Part shown: piece after piece, positions 1 to 5,270 of the stretch
Layout: each line of letters begins with the position of its first letter
Position numbering within the stretch: the first letter of the stretch is position 1
DNA from: a bacterium
Lineage (GTDB): Bacteria > Planctomycetota > B15-G4 > JADJEK01
Assembly (NCBI GenBank): GCA_030428825.1
Contig: JAUIEL010000230.1
Location: 1 to 9,532, forward strand
Reading direction: 5' to 3'
Length of the DNA: 9,532 bases
Notes under the pieces: generated by a model
What the model was told of the DNA's origin: nothing
What the model saw: only the letters and a program-made list of their open reading frames with translations
The model's database searches: none
Position numbers and translations under genes: made by a program

Positions 1-199
1 GCGCGCAGCGGACCCCCGCGAAGCGGCCCATCGCTCCACGCGCAGTGGACCTTGCCCCGCGCAGCGGTGTCACCGGCCCGCGCAGCGTCCAAGCCCAGCG
101 CAGCGCCGCGACCGCCCCGCGCAGCGGTGTCACCAGCCCGCGCAGCGACCAAAGCCCAGCGCAGCGCAGTGCATCCACGCCTCACGCCCGCGCGTAGCG
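1..199. repeat. Degenerate GC-rich tandem repeat (core CGCGCAGCG)
   Basis: The nine-base core CGCGCAGCG or a one- to two-base variant recurs at about 2, 17, 39, 58, 79, 97, 118, 139, 158 and 191, mostly 18-22 bases apart. A higher-order unit of about 60 bases is visible: 54-113 and 114-166 match at all but two bases plus one inserted A over the shared 53 positions. Frame 1 is open across the whole stretch to a TGA at 205-207 and would encode a low-complexity Ala/Pro/Arg/Ser tail. An open frame is expected by chance at this base composition, so I read the region as a non-coding intergenic repeat. It could instead be the end of an upstream gene. Confidence 0.75.
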
Positions 200-202
200 T
201 CC

Positions 203-208
203 TATGAT
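203..208 (+). promoter_or_regulatory. Possible -10 element (TATGAT) before the peroxidase gene
   Basis: TATGAT matches the sigma-70 -10 consensus at five of six bases and is one of the few AT-containing words in this GC-rich stretch. It lies 56 bases before the ATG at 265. No convincing -35 hexamer is visible at 16-18 bp upstream (the sequence there is CTCACG), so the call rests on one short motif. Confidence 0.25.
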
Positions 209-264
209 CGGAGCGAGCGCCTCGCGAGTTGCCCCTGCTGTCCTCCCCCTCATCCCAGGTCACC

Positions 265-849
265 ATGCGAACCCTCCGAACGCTCGCTCCGATCACCCTC
301 CTCCTCGCCGCCGCGGCGTGCTCGCGACTGACCACCGAGAAGGTCGAGTCGGACGCGGAGGCGGCCGCCGGATCGTTCTACGCGCTCGAGGCGACGAGCC
401 TGGCCGGCGAGCCGGTGCCGCTCGAGCGGTACGCGGGGCAGGTGACGCTCGTCGTCAACACCGCCAGCGAGTGCGGGTACACGCCGCAATACGCCGGCCT
501 CCAGGAGCTGCAGCAGACGTACGGAGATCGCGGCTTCGCGGTCCTCGGGTTCCCGAGCGGCGACTTCATGGACCAGGAGTTCGACACGGCGGAGGAGATC
601 CGCGCGTTCTGCGACTCCCGGTTCGGCGTGACGTTCCCGATGTTCGAGAAGGTCCACGTGAAGGAGGGGGACGGCCAGTCGCCGGTCTTCCGGTTCCTCG
701 GCGGGGCGACCGGCGAGCTCCCCGGGTGGAACTTCGGGAAGTACCTCGTCGGCCGGGACGGGCGCGTGATCCGGTTCTTCGCGACCCCCGTCGAGCCGAC
801 CAGCGACGAGGTGCGCGCGGCGATCGAGACGGCGCTCGCCGCGAGCTGA
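265..849 (+). CDS. Lipoprotein glutathione peroxidase (thioredoxin-dependent, Cys type)
   Basis: The 194-residue product is a thiol peroxidase of the glutathione peroxidase family, which reduces hydroperoxides. The family signature NTASECGYTPQY places the peroxidatic Cys at residue 70. Gln104 (in DQEF) and Trp155-Asn156 (WNFGKYLV) complete the usual Cys-Gln-Trp-Asn tetrad. Cys116, in EEIRAFCDSRF, is at the place of the resolving Cys of thioredoxin-dependent 2-Cys members. The Cys of the common FPCNQF motif is replaced by Ser (GFPSGDF). The first 19 residues are a basic start, a hydrophobic run and AAAAC, which looks like a lipobox with lipidated Cys19, so the enzyme probably acts outside the inner membrane. 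The ATG at 265 is preferred over an in-frame TTG at 229 because it starts right at the signal peptide and has AGG five bases upstream. The next gene begins 60 bases downstream on the same strand. Confidence 0.93.
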   Translation: MRTLRTLAPITLLLAAAACSRLTTEKVESDAEAAAGSFYALEATSLAGEPVPLERYAGQVTLVVNTASECGYTPQYAGLQELQQTYGDRGFAVLGFPSGDFMDQEFDTAEEIRAFCDSRFGVTFPMFEKVHVKEGDGQSPVFRFLGGATGELPGWNFGKYLVGRDGRVIRFFATPVEPTSDEVRAAIETALAAS

Positions 850-876
850 CTCCCCGACGGTCGATCCTGGCATGAT

Positions 877-899
877 GGTCGGGCCGCCCGCACCCGACC
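877..899 (+). promoter_or_regulatory. Inverted repeat between the peroxidase and beta-propeller genes
   Basis: GGTCGGG (877-883) and CCCGACC (893-899) form a perfect 7-bp stem around a 9-base loop, ending 10 bases before the ATG at 910. No T-run follows, so it is a poor intrinsic terminator. A TG-G-CATGAT string (868-876) resembling an extended -10 abuts its left arm, so it could be an operator or a leader hairpin of the downstream gene. Both readings are inference. Confidence 0.35.
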
Positions 900-909
900 G
901 GGGATCCGC

Positions 910-2394
910 ATGACCCGCCGCCGGACGATCGCTCCGCTCGCCGCCCTCCTCGCCGTCTCGATCCCGTCCGAAGCCGCCGTCGACGGCTCGTTCGAGGATC
1001 CAGCGCCGCCCGCGGTCGAAGCGCTCCCCGCCATCGACCCGCCCCCCGCGGAGACGTTCGACGGCCTGACCGTCCACCGCGCGCCGCGGCCGCTCGCGGA
1101 GGGGGCCGGGGTCGAGGAGTGGCCGGGGTTCCTCGGACCGCGGCGCGACGGGATCTGCCGGGAGACGCCGCTCGCCGGCGGGTGGGGTTCGGAGGGGCCG
1201 CCGAAGCTCTGGGAGGCGGAGCGGGGCGAGGGGTACGCGTCACCGGCGGTCGCGGACGGACGGGTCGTCCTCTGTCATCGCGTCGACGGCGACACGCACG
1301 TCGACTGCCACGACCTCGCGACCGGCCGGCGGTTCTGGCGGCACTCGTTCCCGACCACGTTTCGCGACGACTACATCAAGAACGGCGGTCCGCGCGCGAC
1401 GCCGGCGATCGCGGACGGCGTCGTGTTCGTCCACGGCATCGAGGGGCGGTTGATCGCGCTCGAGCTCGCGACCGGACGCGTCGTCTGGGAGCGCCACCCG
1501 ACGAAGGAGTTCGGGGTCCCCGACCTCTTCTTCGGCGTCGTGGCGAGCCCGCTGGTCCGCGGCGACACGGTCGTCGTGAACCTCGGCGCGTCCGGGGGAC
1601 CGTGCGTCGCGGCGTTCGACCGCGCGACCGGGCGGCTGGTCTGGGGGGCGGGCGACGAGTGGGGCGCGAGCTGCGCGTCGCCGGTGGTCGGACGGTTCGG
1701 CGGGCGCGAGCGGCTGCTCGTCCTGACCGGCGGGAAGACACGGCCGCCGACCGGGGGGCTGATGGTGCTCGACCCGGACTCGGGGGCGGTCGACTTCTCG
1801 TTCCCGTTCCGGAGCCGGACGTACGCCTCGGTGAACGGCGCCTCGCCGGTCGCGATCGGCGGCGGCGTGCTGCTGACCGCGTCGTACGGGACGGGGACGG
1901 TCCTGCTCGACCCGGGTCCGGCGAACGGAGGCGGCGCGCCGGTCGAGCGGTGGCGGAAGCGGCGCTGGGGGATCCAGTTCGCGACGCCGGTCGCGGTCGA
2001 CGGCGCGTTGTGGGTGGTCGACGGGGCGCCGACGCGGGCCGGCGCCGTGGTGCGGCTCGACCCGGCGACCGGCGAGGAGACCGCGCGCCTCGACGTCGAC
2101 GTCCCCCTCCGCTTCGGCGGCCGCTCGGTCGACACGAGCGTCGGCGAGGGAGCGCTCCTCGCGCTCGGCGACGACCGCCTCCTCTGCCTCGGCGACACCG
2201 GCCTCCTCCTGCTGCTCGCGCTCGACGAGGACGGCCCGCGCGTCGTCGCCTCCCACGCCGAATGGTCGAACACCGACACCTGGACCCCGCCCGTGATCTC
2301 GAGCGGCGTCCTCCTCCTGGCGCAGAACTCCCCCTGCCGCTTCACCGGCGCCCCCGCCCGCTGGATCGCGTACGACCTCCGCGCCGATCGTTGA
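910..2394 (+). CDS. Exported PQQ-like beta-propeller repeat protein
   Basis: The 494-residue product has a short basic and hydrophobic N-terminus (residues 1-23, RRR then a hydrophobic run ending SEAA), consistent with Sec export. After a Pro-rich linker it shows EEWPGFLGPRRDGI (residues 69-82) and GEGYASPAVADGRVV (107-120). This is the standard opening of planctomycete PQQ-binding-like beta-propeller proteins. Blade repeats of the form A-S/T-P-(A/V)-x-x-D/G-G-x-V-x followed by L-x-x-A-T-G-R-x-x-W recur at about residues 110, 163, 212, 256, 311, 358 and 460, giving about seven blades. Residues needed for a PQQ alcohol dehydrogenase are not evident, so it is more likely a structural or binding propeller than an enzyme. 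ATG at 910 follows a weak GGGG (900-903). It may be co-transcribed with the peroxidase, 60 bases upstream. The C-terminus ends in a hairpin-forming stretch. Confidence 0.85.
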   Translation: MTRRRTIAPLAALLAVSIPSEAAVDGSFEDPAPPAVEALPAIDPPPAETFDGLTVHRAPRPLAEGAGVEEWPGFLGPRRDGICRETPLAGGWGSEGPPKLWEAERGEGYASPAVADGRVVLCHRVDGDTHVDCHDLATGRRFWRHSFPTTFRDDYIKNGGPRATPAIADGVVFVHGIEGRLIALELATGRVVWERHPTKEFGVPDLFFGVVASPLVRGDTVVVNLGASGGPCVAAFDRATGRLVWGAGDEWGASCASPVVGRFGGRERLLVLTGGKTRPPTGGLMVLDPDSGAVDFSFPFRSRTYASVNGASPVAIGGGVLLTASYGTGTVLLDPGPANGGGAPVERWRKRRWGIQFATPVAVDGALWVVDGAPTRAGAVVRLDPATGEETARLDVDVPLRFGGRSVDTSVGEGALLALGDDRLLCLGDTGLLLLLALDEDGPRVVASHAEWSNTDTWTPPVISSGVLLLAQNSPCRFTGAPARWIAYDLRADR

Positions 2395-2408
2395 CCGCGC
2401 GGAGGTCG
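2373..2408 (+). terminator. Strong hairpin spanning the stop codon of the beta-propeller gene
   Basis: The twelve bases CGACCTCCGCGC (2373-2384) are perfectly complementary to GCGCGGAGGTCG (2397-2408), with a 12-base loop that contains the TGA at 2392-2394. The hairpin lies between convergent genes and ends 17 bases before the stop of the minus-strand gene. It has no downstream T-run on either strand, so it may act as a bidirectional or Rho-assisted terminator, or as an mRNA 3' end stabiliser. Confidence 0.55.
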
Positions 2409-2425
2409 GTCCCTCGACGAGACGC

Positions 2426-3622
2426 TCAGCTCTGGACGAAGCAGTCCGCGTCGAACCCCGTGACGTCCTCGAAGCGCTTCTTCTGATCCTCGTCCTCGTG
2501 CCACGGCGGCGGCTCGTGCTCGGGACGCCAGTTCGGCTTCCGCTCGTCCTGTTCGGTGTCGATCGCCTTCGTGCCGTCGACGTCGTAGTCGTCCTTCACC
2601 AGCTCCTGCGCGTCCATCTCGGTGGCGTCCGCGAACGGGCCGATCATGCGACCGGTCTGCGCGTCGACCAGCCAGTAGTGGCCGCAGAAGCTCACCTTCG
2701 TGACGAGGTGTCCCGCGCTCTTCCCGTCCTTCGTCGTCCAGGTCACCAGCACGCGGTGGTACTCGACCCCCTCTTCCTTCCCCTTGACGAGGTAGGCGCC
2801 GATCGCGTCCGCGAAGTCGTCGCAGTCGAACCCGATGTCGTCCTTCGTGTTCCCCGCGCCGTCCGCCTCGTACAGCTCGCTCGAGGTCGCCTCGAGCTTC
2901 GACCGGCGCGTCTCGAGGCAGTCGTTCAGCTCCTTCAGCTTCTGCGCGAGACCGTCGACCTCCTCCTCCACCGGCGGGCTGCCGTTTCCGTTCCCCTTCT
3001 TCGGTGTCGTCCGGTCGGAGACCAGGATCGTGCCCGTGAAGAGCGGGATGCCGCGGGTCTCGAACTTCACGCCGAAGTCCTGCGCCTCGTTCACCGCGGC
3101 CACGTGGACGCCGTGCGCGACGGGGTCCCAACCGGCGTTCGTGATGAACTGGCGGTAGAGCGTCCAGTGCTTCCACTGGAACGCGACCGCCGCGTCGCTC
3201 GCGACGAGATCCTCGACGTCGAAGTGGCCCGGTCCGCCGCCGAGCGAGAGACGGTGGGCGTAGAGGACCCGGAAGAAGGCCCGCCCCGCGCCGAACGGGT
3301 CGGGGTCGACGAAGTTCTGGGTCCCCGGCGCGTTGATCGGCTCGGACCACTCGAACCCGTCGAACAGCGACGTGTTCGACCCCTCCGATTCGTACCGCTG
3401 CCAGTGGGCGAGCGCGTACGCGTGATAGTCGGCCTCCAGCTCGGGGTCGGCGATCTCGTGGAACGGCCCGGCGGACGGACCGATCCCGTACGGGATCTCC
3501 ATCGTGAGGCTCGGAATGGTCTTCGTGGAGACGGTCGAGCCCGGTTTCTGCGCCGAGGCCGACGGCGCGGAGATCGCGAGGAACGACGAGACGATGGAGA
3601 CGGCGGCGACGGATCGGAACAT
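2426..3622 (-). CDS. Exported transglutaminase-like (Cys-His-Asp) protein, uncharacterised
   Basis: The 398-residue product begins with a clear signal peptide (residues 1-24, hydrophobic AAVSIVSSFLAIS core, SASA before Gln25). I do not recognise the first ~200 mature residues. Residues about 218-250 are charged and heptad-like, probably a coiled coil, preceded by a GNGNGSPP linker. The C-terminal third carries FDCDDFADAIGAYL (Cys267), GHLVTKV (His305) and YWLVDAQTG (Asp320). This spacing and wording match the Cys-His-Asp triad of bacterial transglutaminase-like cysteine proteinases (papain/transglutaminase fold). The last ~65 residues are acidic and Pro-rich. It may be a protease, an amidase or a non-catalytic relative; the substrate is unknown. 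ATG at 3622 is chosen because GAGAGAGG lies five bases upstream (3628-3635) and the signal peptide starts there. The frame is open further upstream only by chance. It is divergent from the NlpC/P60-like gene across a palindrome-rich spacer. Confidence 0.75.
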   Translation of the reverse strand: MFRSVAAVSIVSSFLAISAPSASAQKPGSTVSTKTIPSLTMEIPYGIGPSAGPFHEIADPELEADYHAYALAHWQRYESEGSNTSLFDGFEWSEPINAPGTQNFVDPDPFGAGRAFFRVLYAHRLSLGGGPGHFDVEDLVASDAAVAFQWKHWTLYRQFITNAGWDPVAHGVHVAAVNEAQDFGVKFETRGIPLFTGTILVSDRTTPKKGNGNGSPPVEEEVDGLAQKLKELNDCLETRRSKLEATSSELYEADGAGNTKDDIGFDCDDFADAIGAYLVKGKEEGVEYHRVLVTWTTKDGKSAGHLVTKVSFCGHYWLVDAQTGRMIGPFADATEMDAQELVKDDYDVDGTKAIDTEQDERKPNWRPEHEPPPWHEDEDQKKRFEDVTGFDADCFVQS

Positions 3623-3687
3623 GGGACACCTCTCTCTCGGAGGACTCGGTTCACGGAGACAGGGCCGACGCGCGCGCCGTCCGGGAC

Positions 3688-3707
3688 GAGGAAACCGCGG
3701 TTTCCTC
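3688..3707. promoter_or_regulatory. Perfect 20-bp palindrome, candidate operator
   Basis: GAGGAAACCG is followed directly by its own reverse complement CGGTTTCCTC, giving a 20-bp palindrome without a spacer. It lies in the divergent spacer, 65 bases before the transglutaminase-like start (3622, minus) and 165 bases before the GTG of the NlpC/P60-like gene. The uninterrupted symmetry suits a dimeric DNA-binding protein better than an RNA hairpin, which would need to open a loop at the centre. Confidence 0.5.
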
Positions 3708-3720
3708 TTCGACCGCCCCC

Positions 3721-3775
3721 CCGACTCCCCTGTCCCCTCGAGCGACGGGCGGGACGAGGGGACCCGTAGAGTCGG
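3721..3775. promoter_or_regulatory. Two-stem 55-base inverted repeat in the divergent spacer
   Basis: An outer pair CCGACTC (3721-3727) / GAGTCGG (3769-3775) encloses a perfect inner pair GTCCCCTCG (3732-3740) / CGAGGGGAC (3755-3763). The internal loops are 4 and 5 bases and the apical loop is 14 bases. That gives 16 base pairs in one coaxial hairpin. A separate 10-bp palindrome, CCGACGTCGG, follows at 3782-3791. No T-run is present on either side. It could be a structured leader, a small RNA or a regulator-binding array. Confidence 0.5.
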
Positions 3776-3781
3776 CGGCCG

Positions 3782-3791
3782 CCGACGTCGG
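3782..3791. promoter_or_regulatory. 10-bp palindrome CCGACGTCGG
   Basis: A self-complementary 10-mer six bases after the 55-base inverted repeat, in the same spacer. Taken alone it is short enough to arise by chance at this base composition; it is listed because it adds to the two longer symmetric elements next to it. Confidence 0.25.
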
Positions 3792-3858
3792 GCGTCGTTC
3801 TTCGAACCGAGCGCCCCTCGACCCGAGACGCGATCGCGGACCGAACCGACCGGAGACC

Positions 3859-3864
3859 AGGAGG
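3859..3864 (+). promoter_or_regulatory. Ribosome binding site fixing a GTG start
   Basis: A full AGGAGG core lies eight bases before the GTG at 3873, which is ideal Shine-Dalgarno spacing. It rules out the longer in-frame reading that begins at 3504 inside the divergent gene. Confidence 0.8.
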
Positions 3865-3872
3865 AACGTGCA

Positions 3873-4526
3873 GTGGCGACCAAGAAGCAGAAGAAGAGCG
3901 CGACGATCACCCCGGCGTACGACCGGGAGCGTTCGAAGCTCGACACGGGGGACCTCGTCCTCTTCTCGGGGAAGGGGATGGTGAGCCAGGGGATCAAGCG
4001 GTTCACCTTCAGCGACTGGTCGCACGTCGGGATGGTGATCCGGTCGGTCGAGTTCGAAGCGGTCCTCCTCTGGGAGTCGACGACGCTCGGCAACATCCCC
4101 GACCTCGACACCGGCCTCCCCACGAAGGGCGTCCAGATCGTCCCGCTCAGCGAGCGGATCACGCACTACGACGGCGAGATCTCGATCCGTCGGCTGACGG
4201 TGAACCGCACGGCGGCGATGAAGCGGGACCTGATCGCGCTCCGCAAGAAGCTCCGCGGCCGCCCGTACGAGAAGAGCGAGATCGAGCTGATCAAGTCCGC
4301 GTACGACGGGCCGTTCGGGAAGAACACCGAGGACCTCTCGAGCCTCTTCTGCAGCGAGCTCGTCGCGGAGGCGTACCAGGCGATGGGACTGCTCGAGGGG
4401 ACGAAGGGGCGGAAGCACTACAAGGCGTCGAACGAGTACACGCCGGCCGACTTCTCGTGGGAGAAGAGGGGGGACATGAACCTCCTCGCCGGTCGACTCG
4501 GTCGCGAGGTCGCCGTCAAGAGGTGA
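3873..4526 (+). CDS. Permuted NlpC/P60 (YiiX/LRAT-like) cysteine hydrolase family protein
   Basis: The 217-residue product starts at GTG with a Lys-rich tail and no signal peptide, so it is predicted to be cytoplasmic. LDTGDLVLFSG (residues 23-33) opens the fold, SDWSHVGMVI places the conserved His at residue 51, WEST places an acidic Glu at 68, and LFCSELVAEAYQAMGLL places the Cys at 160. His before Cys is the order of the circularly permuted NlpC/P60 group (YiiX, YebB, LRAT and poxvirus G6 relatives) and the reverse of classical NlpC/P60 proteins. Known relatives act on lipids or amide bonds, but the substrate cannot be read from sequence. Length is normal for the family and all three candidate catalytic residues are present. 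It is divergent from another cysteine-hydrolase-like gene and convergent with the response regulator 57 bases downstream. Confidence 0.82.
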   Translation: MATKKQKKSATITPAYDRERSKLDTGDLVLFSGKGMVSQGIKRFTFSDWSHVGMVIRSVEFEAVLLWESTTLGNIPDLDTGLPTKGVQIVPLSERITHYDGEISIRRLTVNRTAAMKRDLIALRKKLRGRPYEKSEIELIKSAYDGPFGKNTEDLSSLFCSELVAEAYQAMGLLEGTKGRKHYKASNEYTPADFSWEKRGDMNLLAGRLGREVAVKR

Positions 4527-4536
4527 AACGGGTCGC

Positions 4537-4554
4537 GCGCGGAGACTCCCGCGC
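4537..4554 (+). terminator. Hairpin after the NlpC/P60-like gene
   Basis: GCGCGG (4537-4542) pairs with CCGCGC (4549-4554) around AGACTC, starting 10 bases after the stop codon. There is no T-run. This is a weak candidate for transcript end between convergent genes. Confidence 0.3.
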
Positions 4555-4563
4555 CCGGGGGAA

Positions 4564-4581
4564 GGGGGTCGAGATGCCCCC
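4564..4581 (-). terminator. Hairpin after the response regulator gene
   Basis: On the minus strand, five G (4581-4577) pair with five C (4568-4564) around an 8-base loop, starting two bases after the TGA (4586-4584). The following bases are TTCCCCC, only slightly U-rich, so this is a weak terminator candidate. Confidence 0.3.
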
Positions 4582-4583
4582 GC

Positions 4584-5270
4584 TCACCCCTCCGGCGTGA
4601 AGCGATACCCGAGCCCGTGCACCGTCCGCAGGAAGCGCGGCGCCTTCGGGTCGTCCTCGATCTTCCGTCGGAGCTTCACGACGAAGTTGTCGACGGTCCG
4701 CTCGCTCGGGTAGGCGTCCTCCCCCCACGCCTCGCGGAGGATCACCGCCCGCGGGAGCGGCTCGTCGGGGCGGGCGACGAAGAGGCGGAGCATGCCGGCC
4801 TCGAGGTGCGACAGGAGGTGCTCCTCGTCCCCCTTCCAGAGTCGGAACCTCCGGAACGAGATCCGGACGTCGGCGAACGCGTGGTCGTCCGGCGCGCCGT
4901 CGCCGTCGAGCTCGCGGAGCTGGGCCCGGACCCGCGCGAGGAGCTCCGACAGTCCGAACGGCTTCTTCACGTAGTCGTGCGCGCCGAGGTCGAGCGCGCG
5001 GTCGACGTCCGCCTCGGAGTCCCGCGCGGAGACGACGATCGTGCGCGGCCGCTTCGCCGCTCCGTCCGCGAGCGCGCGGAGGACGTCGAACCCGTTCATC
5101 CCCGGCAGCATCAGGTCGAGCAGCAGCACGTCGGCCGGCGCGTCGCGCAGCGCGTCCAGCCCCTCCTCCCCGGTCGCGGCGTGACGGACCGCCAGCCCCT
5201 CGAAGACGAGGTTGTCGACCAGGCCGCGCGCGAGCGCGGCGTCGTCCTCGACGATCACGACCGACCTCAC
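4584..5270 (-). CDS. OmpR/PhoB-class response regulator
   Basis: The 228-residue product has a receiver domain (residues 1-120) and a winged-helix DNA-binding domain (about 132-226). The receiver shows acidic Glu8-Asp9-Asp10, phospho-acceptor Asp52 in LLLDLMLPG, Ser81 in VVSARDS and Lys103 in VKKPFG, so all phosphorylation residues are present. The C-terminal RTVDNFVVKLRRKIEDD (recognition helix region) and FLRTVHGLGYRF (wing hairpin) are diagnostic of the OmpR/PhoB class. The start is GTG at 5270, because its GTGA overlaps the TGA of the sensor kinase by 4 bp (5267-5270), a usual sign of translational coupling. A longer reading in this frame through the kinase gene is only an overlapping open frame. 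It is the cognate partner of the sensor and probably binds direct repeats such as the one at 7112-7132. Which genes it controls is not shown by the sequence. Confidence 0.95.
   Translation of the reverse strand: MRSVVIVEDDAALARGLVDNLVFEGLAVRHAATGEEGLDALRDAPADVLLLDLMLPGMNGFDVLRALADGAAKRPRTIVVSARDSEADVDRALDLGAHDYVKKPFGLSELLARVRAQLRELDGDGAPDDHAFADVRISFRRFRLWKGDEEHLLSHLEAGMLRLFVARPDEPLPRAVILREAWGEDAYPSERTVDNFVVKLRRKIEDDPKAPRFLRTVHGLGYRFTPEG

Noticed and set aside
1..207. A CRISPR array or a coding tail in the first 200 bases
   Set aside because: Repeat units are degenerate, only about 20 bases apart and without unique spacers, so not CRISPR. The open frame is Ala/Pro/Arg low complexity with no recognisable domain, so coding is possible but unsupported.
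1371..3629. Long minus-strand reading across the beta-propeller gene and beyond
   Set aside because: It has no start signal and is Arg-rich low complexity. It is an open frame expected from high GC opposite real genes.
2498..3769. Plus-strand reading opposite the transglutaminase-like gene
   Set aside because: It is Arg/Val/Leu-rich antisense sequence with no motif. The opposite strand has a signal peptide and catalytic motifs.
3504..3872. A longer start for the NlpC/P60-like protein within the divergent gene
   Set aside because: AGGAGG eight bases before GTG 3873 and the family's usual length fix the shorter start. The extension is Arg-rich translated spacer.
3623..4162. A 180-residue N-terminal extension of the transglutaminase-like protein
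   Set aside because: It would overlap the opposite NlpC/P60-like gene. The ATG at 3622 has both a Shine-Dalgarno and a signal peptide, and the extension is low in recognisable protein character.
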